This document shows, in pieces, positions 35,316-46,043 of a stretch of DNA of 47,504 nt. How positions within the stretch are numbered: position 1 is the stretch's first letter; each line of letters begins with the position of its first letter. The notes below the pieces were generated by a model. The model saw only the letters and a program-made list of their open reading frames with translations, did not search any database and was not told the origin of the DNA. Source of the stretch: Xanthomonas sp. 3793 (GTDB lineage: Bacteria > Pseudomonadota > Gammaproteobacteria > Xanthomonadales > Xanthomonadaceae); contig NZ_JANTYU010000001.1 of assembly GCF_024806835.1 (NCBI RefSeq), positions 1,437,501 to 1,485,004 on the forward strand, written 5' to 3'. The position numbers and the translations under genes are program-made.

Positions 35316-37532
35316 TTATCCGCCACAATTACAAGGAGTTGGACCGGCTGCATCTTTAGCACCCTTGATAATATCCATTATATCTTTATCGGTGGCAACG
35401 CCCCTCCACCCACCAACAACGCCGCCAAGTGCCCCTTTGAATGTTAAACCCTTAGATAGCATTTCACCAGCGGTAGCCCCAGTACCCCCCAATAAAGCGC
35501 CGCCAACCACCTTCATAAGCGGATCACGCTCCTTACCATCTATCGCTGTTCCAATACCAACAACGCCATCATGTAAAGTAGCAATACCCAACATTGAAGC
35601 GGCACCTCCGCCAAAAACCAAGCTATTATCATCCAGCGCCAGACCAATCACTAGCGCAGGCCCACCTGCAGCAATTTCATTATATCCCATGTAGACATCC
35701 GCAGCGCCCAGGACTAGACCCAGGAAATCAATGCAAGCTTTAAGACCAAGTGGATCAATTGCAGAGATGGGATTTCCACCAACATAGGCGTACGAATTCA
35801 AGCCACCCCTGAGGCCGATTGGGTCACTTTGCAGATAACGCCCAACACCCGGGTCATAGTCACGAAAACCGTTATACCAAAGCCCTGTTTCCTTATCGAA
35901 ATACTGACCTGGAAAACCGATATTGAAACCGCCGATGCTATCTTGCTGCACGGTCCGTCCGTAGGCGTAGTTATACGCCCTCCAAACAACGTCACCAGCA
36001 TCGTTTGTCAGCACCTCAGGCCTGCCCAAATGATCATTGTGAACAGCATAAACGCCATTTCGTCGAACGATTCCGATCAACTCATCACCCAACCAGATAT
36101 AGTCGGCAATTGCTCCACTGGGCTCTTGTTCGGACAACAGTTGATTTTGTCCCGCATAGGTAAAGACGCTAGTGCTCGCGCCATTTGCATCCTTCTTACC
36201 AATACGCTGACCCAACGCATTTATTTCATATTCCGTGCGTTGACCATTTACAGTTGCGCTAGCCATGCGATTGAACGGGCTATATCCGTAGGTGCGGCTG
36301 TCGCCAGCAGCAAACTCTGAGACCCGATTACCAATCGCGTCATATCCATACTGGCGGCTTTCGTCACCAGACTTCGTGCTAGAGTATCCCAGCAGACGAT
36401 TGTTATTGGCATCAATGTCATACGATCGAACGGAGCGGCTATCATCATAAGAAATCCAGTTCCCATTGCTGTCGTATTTCAATGTGTGTTGCAGCCCTCC
36501 TCGTTGAAGTTCTCCAAATCGACCCAACGTGTCATAGTCAATGGTTTGATTTAGGTTGGAATTTATGCCATCAGCGATAGAGCTAATTTCATCGACGCTG
36601 TTGTAACCGTAGGTCAGTTGCTGAGTAACGCGGTCTCCCACTTTGACGGCAATATTCGTCAAACGCATATCGGAATCGTAGCCCAATTCTCGCACCACGC
36701 CATTTCCTGACGTTCTACGCCAGGGCACGTCGCTCCAAGCTAGATAACTCGCCGAATCGACGAGTCTAGTCACTTGGCCACCCACATTGACACTTACCGC
36801 CGATGGTTTGCCGTCGGTGTAACCATAGCCTGCGGTAACGCCACTTGGATAAGTGATACTGCTTAATCGCGCCATTTCATCATAGGCATAACGAGTCCGC
36901 ATCTCACTGACTGTTCTTCCCATTACGGCCGTATCGACCCGCTCTGCAACTTGCCCTTGCAGCGTATAGCTCATCGCAAGAGTCGTGGTTGGAGTCACTG
37001 CACTACACAGCAGACCTATCCCGCCGGCGCAAGAATCATATCCAAACATGTGCTGTTGGCTTCCCGCAGCAATCTGAACCACACGACCAAGGCCGTCATA
37101 GGCGTAGTTGGTCACCACGCCGTCAGCTCGAGTCATGCTGGTGCGCTGACCGGCTCCGTCGTATCCAAACACCGTCTGCCCTGTATCGGGACTTACTTGA
37201 CGACGAAGGCCCCCGAAACCGTCATAGTCGTAAGTTGTTGCTTTCCCGCGTGGATCAACAACCTTGGATAAGCGATCACCCTGGTCGTAGGAAAAATTTG
37301 TCGTGTTTCCCGATGCATCGGTGGTGGCGATCAAACGACCACGTGCGTCGTATCGCATCGTCGAACGCCGACCTAAGGCATCGGTCGATGCCGTACGACG
37401 CCCTTCGGCGTCATATTCATACTTATAGACCTGTCCATTATTCCCACGCTCAACAATGACACGTCCAAGTTCATCGTATTCAGTAGTGCTGCTAAAAACC
37501 AATGCAGCACCCATCAACATCCCTGTAATCAC
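35316..37532 (-). CDS. RHS-repeat protein, C-terminal component with toxin tip
   Basis: The 738-aa protein starts at a GTG overlapping the stop of the upstream RHS gene (GTGA), and has no signal peptide of its own. It is almost all YD repeats ([40 protein letters not shown]), ending in the RHS core signature ([12 protein letters not shown] ... [20 protein letters not shown]). The ~140-residue tip is hydrophobic and glycine-rich ([42 protein letters not shown]) and ends CNCGG, with no recognised nuclease motif, so it may act on membranes. Together with the upstream gene it forms a two-chain RHS shell. Confidence 0.8.
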   Translation of the reverse strand: MITGMLMGAALVFSSTTEYDELGRVIVERGNNGQVYKYEYDAEGRRTASTDALGRRSTMRYDARGRLIATTDASGNTTNFSYDQGDRLSKVVDPRGKATTYDYDGFGGLRRQVSPDTGQTVFGYDGAGQRTSMTRADGVVTNYAYDGLGRVVQIAAGSQQHMFGYDSCAGGIGLLCSAVTPTTTLAMSYTLQGQVAERVDTAVMGRTVSEMRTRYAYDEMARLSSITYPSGVTAGYGYTDGKPSAVSVNVGGQVTRLVDSASYLAWSDVPWRRTSGNGVVRELGYDSDMRLTNIAVKVGDRVTQQLTYGYNSVDEISSIADGINSNLNQTIDYDTLGRFGELQRGGLQHTLKYDSNGNWISYDDSRSVRSYDIDANNNRLLGYSSTKSGDESRQYGYDAIGNRVSEFAAGDSRTYGYSPFNRMASATVNGQRTEYEINALGQRIGKKDANGASTSVFTYAGQNQLLSEQEPSGAIADYIWLGDELIGIVRRNGVYAVHNDHLGRPEVLTNDAGDVVWRAYNYAYGRTVQQDSIGGFNIGFPGQYFDKETGLWYNGFRDYDPGVGRYLQSDPIGLRGGLNSYAYVGGNPISAIDPLGLKACIDFLGLVLGAADVYMGYNEIAAGGPALVIGLALDDNSLVFGGGAASMLGIATLHDGVVGIGTAIDGKERDPLMKVVGGALLGGTGATAGEMLSKGLTFKGALGGVVGGWRGVATDKDIMDIIKGAKDAAGPTPCNCGG

Positions 37533-40500
37533 TTGGCATCCCCCTGAATTTTAATCTTATCGCCCACGGACATTGGTTGGGTGCAACGGATGCCTGTGCA
37601 ACCACCTGCCCCATCAACCGAAATGATCCCCGAAGCTAGGGCACCAAAGGGTGCTCCATCTACAAGCATCTGAGATACCACGTGGTAGCGCGTTGTCGTC
37701 ACCGGACGAGGTGCCGTGTAGCTCCACGAGAATGACACTCGATCCCCAGGATAGACTGGCCTTGGCAAGCCATGAGTCTGATTAAGACTGTTTGTGGCAG
37801 ATCCTCTGGCCATGTAAATATTTCCAACGCCAGCAGCTCCCCACACTACGTTCCCGGTGTTCTGGAACGTTGCTGATATCATGCGGGTCTCACCTGGGGC
37901 GTAGGGACCGACGTTGTTCCAGCCGACAAAAGCAGAGCTCCGGTCCATGCGAGGCAGCGCGTGCGTTCCCGAGTTGGGAAGCATGTAGTCAGAAAGAGCG
38001 CCTCCCGGCGTCAAAGCCACCGCATAGATACGGCGGTCTCCCAGCGAATTCCGGAGATTGAAGTCCAGCGGGAAGCGGAAGGTGCGGCCTTGAGTTGCGG
38101 TATCACACTGGGCTGCCGCGCCAGCATCTTCCGCCTGGTTGGCCCACACGGTAGCAAAATGCGTGCCTGCGCCGGGTCCACCGCCGGCATAGAGCAGAAC
38201 CGCAACGTGGTCGCTTATGCCTAGGCCGCACGCCCACCCCTTCACGGAGTAATTCCAGTTGCTATCGTATTCGACAGCCTGGATATCGCCCCGCATGCCA
38301 GTTGCGGGAATAGCAAAAGCGCCAGACCCGGCAATCGTCGAGTGCTCTCTACCCACAGGTGAAATGCCGTGGATGAAGATGCTTTTGCCACCATGATTTT
38401 TTCTAACGTCAGCGGGAAGCGGGATATGAAAGCGATAAGCACTTCCTGCGGCTTGGCACTGTTGGGACAGGGACGCATCGCTCCCTTGATTAGCAGTCGC
38501 CGCCAGCAAGAAGGAGCCTGCACCGGCTGACCCGCCCACATACATGTGCACATCGATCGATGCTGCTGTGCCAGTCGAGCACGCCCAACCGTCGACATAC
38601 CAGTTATAGGCGCTATCGCGATAAACCTGATCGATATTGCCAATGACCTTCGGCACTTCGGGAATGAAGTGCTTGCCTGAGCCATTAAGCAAAGAGTGTT
38701 CTAAGCCTGCTGGTGAGATGCCATGCACATACAATGGCTTGCCGCCATGCGCATTTCGAACATCACCAGGAAGCGCAATATTAAAGCGATACGCCGACCC
38801 GCTTGTTTGGCATTGCTGTGCTACAGCAGGTTCGCTTGCTATGTTTGCAGTAGCCCCGGGTAGTGCTGTTCCGTAGCCTGCGGAGCCGCCGACATAAGGA
38901 TGCACATCGATCGATCCGGCGTATCCAGTTGAGCATGCCCAGCCCGCAACATACCAATTCCAGGCTGCATCGTGCCAGAGACCATCGATGTTTCCGGTAA
39001 CATACGTTGAACCGGTATAGGCAGTGTCGAGCACTTCGGTCTTCGTGACCAACGACGCATTGTTGTATTCAAAGCGCTTGCGCTCATACATCCCATCAGA
39101 CTTGGGTTTGTAAACCTCTTTGACGCGGCGAGCGGCATCGTAGAGATATGTCTGCGAGACTCCATCACCAGTGCGCACCGTTGCAATATTCCCCGCACCA
39201 TCATAGGCAGTTGTTGTAGCCACCCACGCCCCGTTGATTGAGGTGCGGCGTTCAACCTCGCGTCCGCGCCCGTCATAGCGATACTCCATGACATCACCGT
39301 TTGGACCTGTCACGCGGCCAGGTTGTCCAAGAGCGTTGTGCGCAGAGTAGGTGGTCGCTTGGCCGATGCCATTTGCAACACTTGTCAGATCGCCTACTGA
39401 AGAGAAAGACTGAATGACGCTGTCTTGAGATCCCGGTAGCGGGCCGTCTACCTTCATGGTGGCCAATAGGCCATTGCTATGCTTGGTGTAGCTATACGTA
39501 GTGGCCTTCGTGGGGCCCTGTCCGTAGTCCGTCAAATCAACAAGCGTATGCCTCGAGACACGGCCGTCTGCGTCATATTCAACGCGCGTCTCGTGATCTC
39601 CTGCAATGGTTTCACGCACCATCCGATTGGCCTGATCCCATGCGTAGGTCAGCGTGCGTTCGGCACTAGTGCCCTTTGCTTCAACCTTCTTCAGTAGATG
39701 GCCTTGGACGTCGTAATCGAAGTCGGTGAGGTTGTCAGCAAAGTCGCTAGCGATGTCCTCATATCCATTCGCATCGTAGGTCTTCGTCTTGTAGCTTGCG
39801 GGGCAATGAGGACTCGCAGCCCCTGTAACCTCGGTTTGCCGCCCGTCTTCATAGGTGTAGGTTGTCTGCCGCCCCAGCGGGCTGGTCTCGGTTACCAACA
39901 TCTTTTTCGGAATGGTGCTGCCTGTCGCCGCCGCCGTTGCCATAGGGCTACCAGCGTTAGTGGACATGCTTTGCGCGGACAGTCGGACGGCACCACCCCC
40001 TACCGAAGATGGGCGGACGCAAATTTCTCCACTACCAGGACGCGGGGTGCTACATGATCCACCGGTCTCTCCGCCCGTAAACCCACCAGGTGGAAGTGGC
40101 GCAGGAGGTGGCGTGATTGCTTGTGTTGCCGGAACGGAGTAGCTAAACGAAAAGCGCTCAACGCCTCCGGCATGTTCAGTCGACGTCGCCCGACCCTGAT
40201 CATCATAGGCAAAGGTCGAGTAGCGTTGACCATTGAATGACTTGCCCGTCAGCGCACCAACAAATCGGGCATCTTCATAATGATAGCTGACGACCGTTTC
40301 TGGGGCTCCTGGAAGGGTCGCCGACGCAAGCCGGCCTTTGCTCAACCCCAATCCGAAGACGTTCTGCTGGTAGCCATAGCGGTAGACATTTCCAGCAGGA
40401 TCGGTTGCTTGGGTGACAACGCCATCGGCCCAGGCAAACTTGATGCTGCGCCCGGAAGTGTGTGTGACTTCTTGCAGATATGCGCCGTCGTAACGGAAGC

Positions 40501-41281
40501 TCCATGCAACTCCTTGCTCATTGCGCCGCTCAGTGATGTAGCCACGCTTGTCATACTTTTCGGTGCCTCGTGTCTCGTTGTAAAGAACGAACGATCCGTC
40601 AGCTTGTTTGACAACAAAAGCGACCGGTGAGGCTTTTTCTTCAAGGTAGTGACCGCTGCCCGCGTCTAACAAGAACTTGATACGGCGCCCATCGGGTCGC
40701 TGTGCCCAGATGGTATTACCAGCTGGCACAAGGGTGTAGTCGAAGTTGCTGAGCCAATACGTGCCAAAAAGTCCACGTGCGGTCCAAAACGCATTGTAGG
40801 TGCGCTCTAAATAAAGACCCATCTCTCCATTGGCGGCGAAGTCCAACTCAGGCTCAACTTTGTTGCCCGTCGAGATGACCACAGGATTGCCACTTTTTTC
40901 CCCACTGCAATCCGCGCTATCGCGCTTGTCGTTCGTTGGCTGCTCTTTTGCACCGGGCGATGTGGCAAATCCGCCACTGCCACCACCATCGTTCGCCCGG
41001 ACGCGCGCCCTACCGTTCGTTGTAGTGCGGGTCGCCTCACCCGCATAGTCTTCCTGAAACCAGCAAACCGGTGAAAACAAACGCGGCCCGCCAGCAATAT
41101 TAGTGAATCCGCCACTGCAGATGTATCTACCGAAGCTATTTGCATCTTGTGCCGGTGCTAATAGGGCAAGCGCCCCAAGTGACTGCACGCCAAGCACCAA
41201 AGCACCCAGACGTCGTTTAACCTCAACACGTGGAGCTGCCTTATCGACGGCCTCCTGCCTTACTACACTTGAATCGTCCAT
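37529..41281 (-). CDS. Secreted RHS N-terminal component with triplicated domain and NBR1-Ig-like domain
   Basis: The 1250-aa protein has an N-terminal basic segment and hydrophobic helix ([20 protein letters not shown]) acting as signal or anchor, then an RHS entry domain ([33 protein letters not shown]) and YD repeats to ~residue 750. Next come three tandem ~119-residue repeats (about 760, 880 and 999), each with GWAC, SIDVHxYVGGS-like, QQCQ...SAYRF and HGISPxGxEHS motifs. An NBR1-like Ig domain follows ([17 protein letters not shown] ... [12 protein letters not shown]). It ends without a toxin tip. The repeats look like surface- or ligand-binding modules. Its stop overlaps the GTG of the next RHS gene, so the two are made together. 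Confidence 0.8.
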   Translation of the reverse strand: MDDSSVVRQEAVDKAAPRVEVKRRLGALVLGVQSLGALALLAPAQDANSFGRYICSGGFTNIAGGPRLFSPVCWFQEDYAGEATRTTTNGRARVRANDGGGSGGFATSPGAKEQPTNDKRDSADCSGEKSGNPVVISTGNKVEPELDFAANGEMGLYLERTYNAFWTARGLFGTYWLSNFDYTLVPAGNTIWAQRPDGRRIKFLLDAGSGHYLEEKASPVAFVVKQADGSFVLYNETRGTEKYDKRGYITERRNEQGVAWSFRYDGAYLQEVTHTSGRSIKFAWADGVVTQATDPAGNVYRYGYQQNVFGLGLSKGRLASATLPGAPETVVSYHYEDARFVGALTGKSFNGQRYSTFAYDDQGRATSTEHAGGVERFSFSYSVPATQAITPPPAPLPPGGFTGGETGGSCSTPRPGSGEICVRPSSVGGGAVRLSAQSMSTNAGSPMATAAATGSTIPKKMLVTETSPLGRQTTYTYEDGRQTEVTGAASPHCPASYKTKTYDANGYEDIASDFADNLTDFDYDVQGHLLKKVEAKGTSAERTLTYAWDQANRMVRETIAGDHETRVEYDADGRVSRHTLVDLTDYGQGPTKATTYSYTKHSNGLLATMKVDGPLPGSQDSVIQSFSSVGDLTSVANGIGQATTYSAHNALGQPGRVTGPNGDVMEYRYDGRGREVERRTSINGAWVATTTAYDGAGNIATVRTGDGVSQTYLYDAARRVKEVYKPKSDGMYERKRFEYNNASLVTKTEVLDTAYTGSTYVTGNIDGLWHDAAWNWYVAGWACSTGYAGSIDVHPYVGGSAGYGTALPGATANIASEPAVAQQCQTSGSAYRFNIALPGDVRNAHGGKPLYVHGISPAGLEHSLLNGSGKHFIPEVPKVIGNIDQVYRDSAYNWYVDGWACSTGTAASIDVHMYVGGSAGAGSFLLAATANQGSDASLSQQCQAAGSAYRFHIPLPADVRKNHGGKSIFIHGISPVGREHSTIAGSGAFAIPATGMRGDIQAVEYDSNWNYSVKGWACGLGISDHVAVLLYAGGGPGAGTHFATVWANQAEDAGAAAQCDTATQGRTFRFPLDFNLRNSLGDRRIYAVALTPGGALSDYMLPNSGTHALPRMDRSSAFVGWNNVGPYAPGETRMISATFQNTGNVVWGAAGVGNIYMARGSATNSLNQTHGLPRPVYPGDRVSFSWSYTAPRPVTTTRYHVVSQMLVDGAPFGALASGIISVDGAGGCTGIRCTQPMSVGDKIKIQGDAK

Positions 41282-41666
41282 ATGTCCTTCGATTTTTGGA
41301 AGCTATGCTAACAACGTCAGGCATGCTCGCCGAGCCACAGCGTTCGAAACGCGACGCAGCACAGAAAGCAAGCCTTAAACCTATCAGTATTGTTGTGTCC
41401 GCCATCCCCGGCGGCACTGATCCTGCAAGGGGCCGGATCGTAGCGGAGGACATGCGTGGTGTGCAAGTTCTGATATGCCTTTTCAACAAGCTTGCAGAGG
41501 ATGGCCCACGGTGCACAGCAGATGCACCTGCACCGCCAAATGGTGCGGTTTTCCATGGGGCAGCCTATTATTTCGCTCCGAAGCACGCCCTCAACTTTCA
41601 GGAGGAACTGCAAGACTCAGCTCTCTAAGACACGAGCAACAATGAGGTGAAATCTATGCCTCAGCC
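41282..41666. other. Intergenic region between the RHS pair and the zeta effector
   Basis: 385 bases. It must hold the RHS promoter. I see no credible gene, terminator hairpin or repeat. Confidence 0.45.
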
Positions 41667-44600
41667 TCAGCCGCCCCCGCCTCCGTCACCACTGGACGCG
41701 CCTGACATCGCCTGTTGCTGAGAGCGAGCGGCCATCGTCATCACGGGGCCCGTTGGGTTCCTGTCGATTTCTTCGCGCTCGCGTTGAAACTGCACCATCT
41801 CCTGCGCCCGTTGTTGATCCATTGCCTCTGTCTTCTGCAAGGTCTCATTGATGCCAGGCGATGGCGTGTTGAGGGCGGTTTCCGAGTGAAAGCCGGGCGT
41901 CTTGCCAAAGACAAAGGCGACATCATCTTGGATGGTCACTTTCCGGAGTTGATCCGCGCGCTCGATCCCTGACTCTTTGACGGCATGGAACACTTCGGCC
42001 GCCTTCTCATCGGAGGTGCCTTTCGGGAGCTGCGCCTGTATGGCGGAGAACAACGCGTAATCCCGATGATCAGAGGGAAACGCCTGCTGAGCGGCATCTT
42101 GGGAGGGTCTCGCTTGCTCGACCCGATCCTCATCGTTGATACCTGGGTTTGAACGCCCGCCAGCCCCACCGAAGCTCGGCGATGACGCATAGGAGGACGT
42201 GCGCTCAGCCAAGACGATTTGTGCCGGCACTTCGCTCTGCGTTGGCGTTGGCATTGCCGGCGACGACGCCTGCATCGCCTCTTGCTGTTCTGCCTGCAAT
42301 GGAATAGCCGATGTCGCTTCGTTCTGTGGTGCAACTCCTTGCGCTTGCTGCTCACCGCCCTGCTCCACCGCCGCATTTGCCAATGTCGGCCCTGTCGGTT
42401 TCAGAGCTTCTCGGCGCGCGTGTTGTGCCTGGGACAACGCTTCATCCAGGTCTTGCCCGGCAATGCCCGTTGCCGGCAATCCTTGGTCTTGCTGGAACTG
42501 CCTTACTGCATGTTCGGTCTCTGGACCGTAGTGCCCGTCTTGCGGCACGGCCTGGCCGTTTGGACCACGCGCGTCCACTTGCTGCAAGCGATACTGCAAG
42601 AACTCAACCTCTTGCCCTCGGTCGCCCAGGCGCAGCCCTTCCACTTCCTGAAATGACGGCGGCGTTGGAACAGTTGCCTGGCTTGGGAACGTGAGAGCTG
42701 ATGAGGGCGATCCGACGCTCGGCGCAGATGCGCTTGCAGAGGCTGGCGCCACTGCCTCTGCCGTCGGTTGGACTGCGCCGGCTGTCGAGGGTGCGGCAAC
42801 CTCAGATGTTCGGGTTTCTTGGGGTTCGCGCTGTGGGACAGACTCGGGCTTCGGTTCGGTAGGCTTGGCAACCGGACGCACGTCTTCTGGCAGCGGCGCG
42901 TTGACGGATGCAGGCATCACGACAAGAGCAGGAGTCGCCGTCTCCGCAACGGCAGGCGCGTCGGTTGTGCGTGCAACGTCTCGATCTCGCTGCACGTCAA
43001 TGGCTGCCTGAGGCGCTTGGCTTTCGTCTACACGCGGAGCGGTGACGGTCGTTGCGGCGAAGCTTGCGACCTGTTGCGCTTCTTGCGTAGAAACACCTTG
43101 CCGATTGGCCTCCAGCAGGGCCTGCTCGTAGGCGTCACGCTCTTGGGGCGATTGCGCGTCAATGCGCAGCTCTGGTGCACCCGTCGAAGGTGGTTGCTCC
43201 TGCCGGAGTGACTGCACCTCGCTGAGCGCCTGATGGATCGCATCAGTGCTGGTGGTTGCTGCAACACGCACCACACCATCGGCGTCACGGCTCAAATGCT
43301 GGATGGGACTGTCCACCGAGTATTGACCGGACGCATCACGCTCCAATGCCAGAGAGCTGGTCGCTGCATCGATCCCGTTTGCGTCACGAGTCTTTTGCAC
43401 CGCAAGCTGGATCGCGCCAGCAGTCTGAGCATTGGGCGCAACGCCATAGGCGGCATAAGTCGCCTCGGTATTGGCCTGATCCTGCTGCTGCAGCGCTGGC
43501 GTTTGCCTTGCCGGCATCTGTGCCATTGCCTGCGCATGCTGCTCCAAGGCCGGTTGCAAGCGTTCGCGCGTTGCATTGAGTTCCAGCGGGACATTGCCTT
43601 CGGCAGCAACGCCGTCATGCCGCCACTGACCTTGCGTATCGCGCTGATACTGCTTGCCGTCCGAGGCTTGCAGTGAGTCGGGGTTTAAGGCGGCTTGCAC
43701 GGCCGCTGGCACGGGGCCAAAGTCGTCCCAACCATTGCGCTGATAGGCAGCTTGATAGGTTGCCGCAATTGCAGCTGGGCCACGGGCAATGTTGGCGTCC
43801 ACCACCTGAGCTGCCTGCTGATCCAACGCGGCACTACGCTCAGGATTTGCCGGATCAACCGTCCAGACGGGCCGATCGTTCCGATCAACGTCGTCGGCGA
43901 CCATCCGTGACCATTGGCCACTCGCTGGATCGTGTCTCCAATCCCGTGCGTAAAGATGCGCCGCATCAGCATCACTGGATGGCTGCACATAAGGATTACT
44001 GGGTTGCGCCTTGCCCAGCACCTGCTCGGTCGCTTCGCTACTGGCGTGATAGTTCAGCTCGCGCACTTTTTCTGGCAGCGCGAACATGCCCTGCTTCTGT
44101 GGGGTATCCGTGCCATCGTTTTGCAGGTCGGCTTTTTCTTGGCGAAGCCACTGGCTGCCGTTGAACTCCCAGCTCACGCCCTGCTTGTCGGTTTGCGTAT
44201 AGATCTGGCGGTTATCCCAAAGCGTGACGGCCTTTTCGGCAGCAGCACTGAACAGATAACCATCGGCCACCACCAGCGCGACGGGTCCGGCACCACTTGT
44301 GCCAACAACGGCAGCGGCAGCAGCACCTCCCGCCCAGCCGCCCGCGCCTCGGGCAGCAAAGTGCAACGCTTCTGAGCGCGCAGCGGTGAGGTTGTCTTGT
44401 GCCAACAGCGTGCCAACACGCTCTCCGGTCTGCGACGCGTCGTAGGCGGTCGCGGCAACGCCCAAGCCCGCAAGCCCTGCTGTCATCCCGGCGCGACGCA
44501 AGCCCGGGATCTCCGGCTCGGGCACAGGCACGCGTGCAGGCGGAGCCCCCGGCCGCACGAGTTCATCAATGGTGGCAATGCCTTCCATGCGACTAGCAAC

Positions 44601-45464
44601 TACATCGCTCACCCGGAGCTTGGCATGCTCCTCAAGCAGTTTTGCTTGGACAGCAGGATCAGATTTCGGGATCGCTTGTGCGTGTTCCGGTAGATCACGG
44701 TGCCAATCGACTTGCTTTTGCCAGGCATCCCGAAGATGCTCGGTGAAAGCGGGATCTTTAAGCCGCGCGTTGCGCGCTTCCTCCATCGCTTGACCAGGCA
44801 TGCGTGCGTCGGTGCGACTATCGTAAAGCTCGATGCCCTCACGATTGAAGATGCGGATGGGCACGTTGCTGTTCGTATGGATGGTATCTAAACTGACAGG
44901 GAGCTTTCCGTAGATTGCATCACGCGCGCCCTCAGGCACATGGCGACCGTAGCCTTGCCTGTCGGTGTTGGCCGTAAAACGCTCATCGACACCATGCTCA
45001 CTCTCCAACTTGGGAGAAGCAACAGCACGCACCTCGACCTCATAGCCCTGCTCTTGCAAGCCCTTGATTAGCGTCTCCGATGCCCACTTTCCATCGCTTA
45101 ACGTGGTGTCGAAGATGAGGTTCTTTTTTTCGGCAGTCGCTGCCATGCGCAGCTCATCGGCCCAAGAGCTCGCGTCCTTGTGGGTTCGACCAGACCATTC
45201 ATAAGGATTTTCGCGTCGAAAGTCAGCAACGCGCGGGTGGTAGCGGCGCAACTCATCGGGGTCGATTGTGACCGCATTTTGATCAAGCTCGGCCTTCGCC
45301 TGAGCGACAAGGCCGCCCTTACCCGCACCAGGCTGGCCGCCCAGAATGACTGCTTTCGGCTGCTGCTGGGCTGTTGAATTGATGAAATCTGGGGCGGTTA
45401 GTATTTGCTCGCGTAGGATCTGCTCGTGGATCCCTTTCGGCAGCACATCGCTTTCATCAGCCAT
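41667..45464 (-). CDS. Giant zeta-toxin protein with peptidoglycan-binding and XVIPCD-like domains
   Basis: The 1265-aa protein (ATG 45464, MADESDVLPKGIHEQI) begins with a zeta-toxin kinase: Walker A GGQPGAGKG (42-50), then ITIDPDELRRYHP-type and LIFDTTLSDGKWA motifs. Zeta toxins phosphorylate UDP-N-acetylglucosamine and stop wall synthesis. After ~340 residues come an Ala/Gly-rich hydrophobic stretch, a long Gln/Ala-rich region, a PG_binding_1 domain (LRLGDRGQEVEFLQYRLQQV ... YGPETEHAVRQFQQDQGLPA), and a C-terminal domain (FPSDHRDYALFSAIQAQLPK; GIERADQLRKVTIQDDVAFV) followed by a Gln-rich tail. The last resembles XVIPCD, the secretion signal of Xanthomonas type IV effectors recognised by VirD4. 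It is probably an interbacterial effector. Its stop-proximal partner gene lies immediately upstream. Confidence 0.82.
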   Translation of the reverse strand: MADESDVLPKGIHEQILREQILTAPDFINSTAQQQPKAVILGGQPGAGKGGLVAQAKAELDQNAVTIDPDELRRYHPRVADFRRENPYEWSGRTHKDASSWADELRMAATAEKKNLIFDTTLSDGKWASETLIKGLQEQGYEVEVRAVASPKLESEHGVDERFTANTDRQGYGRHVPEGARDAIYGKLPVSLDTIHTNSNVPIRIFNREGIELYDSRTDARMPGQAMEEARNARLKDPAFTEHLRDAWQKQVDWHRDLPEHAQAIPKSDPAVQAKLLEEHAKLRVSDVVASRMEGIATIDELVRPGAPPARVPVPEPEIPGLRRAGMTAGLAGLGVAATAYDASQTGERVGTLLAQDNLTAARSEALHFAARGAGGWAGGAAAAAVVGTSGAGPVALVVADGYLFSAAAEKAVTLWDNRQIYTQTDKQGVSWEFNGSQWLRQEKADLQNDGTDTPQKQGMFALPEKVRELNYHASSEATEQVLGKAQPSNPYVQPSSDADAAHLYARDWRHDPASGQWSRMVADDVDRNDRPVWTVDPANPERSAALDQQAAQVVDANIARGPAAIAATYQAAYQRNGWDDFGPVPAAVQAALNPDSLQASDGKQYQRDTQGQWRHDGVAAEGNVPLELNATRERLQPALEQHAQAMAQMPARQTPALQQQDQANTEATYAAYGVAPNAQTAGAIQLAVQKTRDANGIDAATSSLALERDASGQYSVDSPIQHLSRDADGVVRVAATTSTDAIHQALSEVQSLRQEQPPSTGAPELRIDAQSPQERDAYEQALLEANRQGVSTQEAQQVASFAATTVTAPRVDESQAPQAAIDVQRDRDVARTTDAPAVAETATPALVVMPASVNAPLPEDVRPVAKPTEPKPESVPQREPQETRTSEVAAPSTAGAVQPTAEAVAPASASASAPSVGSPSSALTFPSQATVPTPPSFQEVEGLRLGDRGQEVEFLQYRLQQVDARGPNGQAVPQDGHYGPETEHAVRQFQQDQGLPATGIAGQDLDEALSQAQHARREALKPTGPTLANAAVEQGGEQQAQGVAPQNEATSAIPLQAEQQEAMQASSPAMPTPTQSEVPAQIVLAERTSSYASSPSFGGAGGRSNPGINDEDRVEQARPSQDAAQQAFPSDHRDYALFSAIQAQLPKGTSDEKAAEVFHAVKESGIERADQLRKVTIQDDVAFVFGKTPGFHSETALNTPSPGINETLQKTEAMDQQRAQEMVQFQREREEIDRNPTGPVMTMAARSQQQAMSGASSGDGGGGG

Positions 45465-45837
45465 GACGATGACTCGAACTTGGGAAACCAAAATAGTCCA
45501 TTAAATTCTGCTCCTTCCATGTGCCCTTAGCGGCGCTATGAAGCATGAGTAGATGCGTTGCCTTCGCCAGTGCGATTGCTTCTTGGTCGCCCGTTTGTTC
45601 TGCAATCCTGAGCTTTTCACGTGATTCGTCGATAAAGGTATCAAGACAGCCCTCGATCGCCCAGATCGCAAACTCCAAGGGGGGGGTAATCGGCGATGGC
45701 TTATCGACCGACTCTTGGAGCGCACTTTCCAACCGCGCGATGTGATCGGGGTAATCCTTGAAGCTTTCGCGCAAGCCTTGTGGCACTGGCGGTCTTTTGC
45801 CGACCGAATCAGGGGAAGAATCGTTAGTCTGAGTCAT
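45457..45837 (-). CDS. Probable antitoxin/immunity partner of the zeta protein
   Basis: From the ATG at 45837 the product is 126 aa, acidic and largely helical (DYPDHIARLESALQESVD; DTFIDESREKLRIAEQTGDQ; ALAKATHLLMLHSAAKGTW), with no signal peptide. It overlaps the zeta gene by 8 bp. Zeta toxins need a cytoplasmic helical antitoxin that covers the nucleotide site, and this gene is in the right place and of the right type. Sequence similarity to epsilon antitoxins is not evident, so the role is inferred. Confidence 0.7.
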   Translation of the reverse strand: MTQTNDSSPDSVGKRPPVPQGLRESFKDYPDHIARLESALQESVDKPSPITPPLEFAIWAIEGCLDTFIDESREKLRIAEQTGDQEAIALAKATHLLMLHSAAKGTWKEQNLMDYFGFPSSSHRHG

Positions 45838-45899
45838 AAAAGCATCCTGATTGAGGCGTTGCATTGGACGTGGAAGATTGGGCTTGCGCTTAGGCGTTG

Positions 45900-46043
45900 C
45901 TACGGACGCCCCGGTTGCAATGGCCCTAACTGCTGCACAGTGCGCGCATTGATTAATGCCAGGTCACGCAGAAGCTGTTGACTGTGACTGCCATCAGCCT
46001 TCAATCGATTCTGAGGCACATTGGAAGGTGTGCTATCACTCAT
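45900..46043 (-). CDS. Possible 47-aa protein between virD4 and the zeta module
   Basis: An ATG at 46043 overlaps the coupling-protein stop as ATGA and opens a 48-codon frame beginning MSDSTPSNVPQNRLKADGSH with a helical second half (QQLLRDLALINARTVQQLG). No family is recognised. The tight overlap argues for translation; the short length argues for caution. Confidence 0.45.
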   Translation of the reverse strand: MSDSTPSNVPQNRLKADGSHSQQLLRDLALINARTVQQLGPLQPGRP

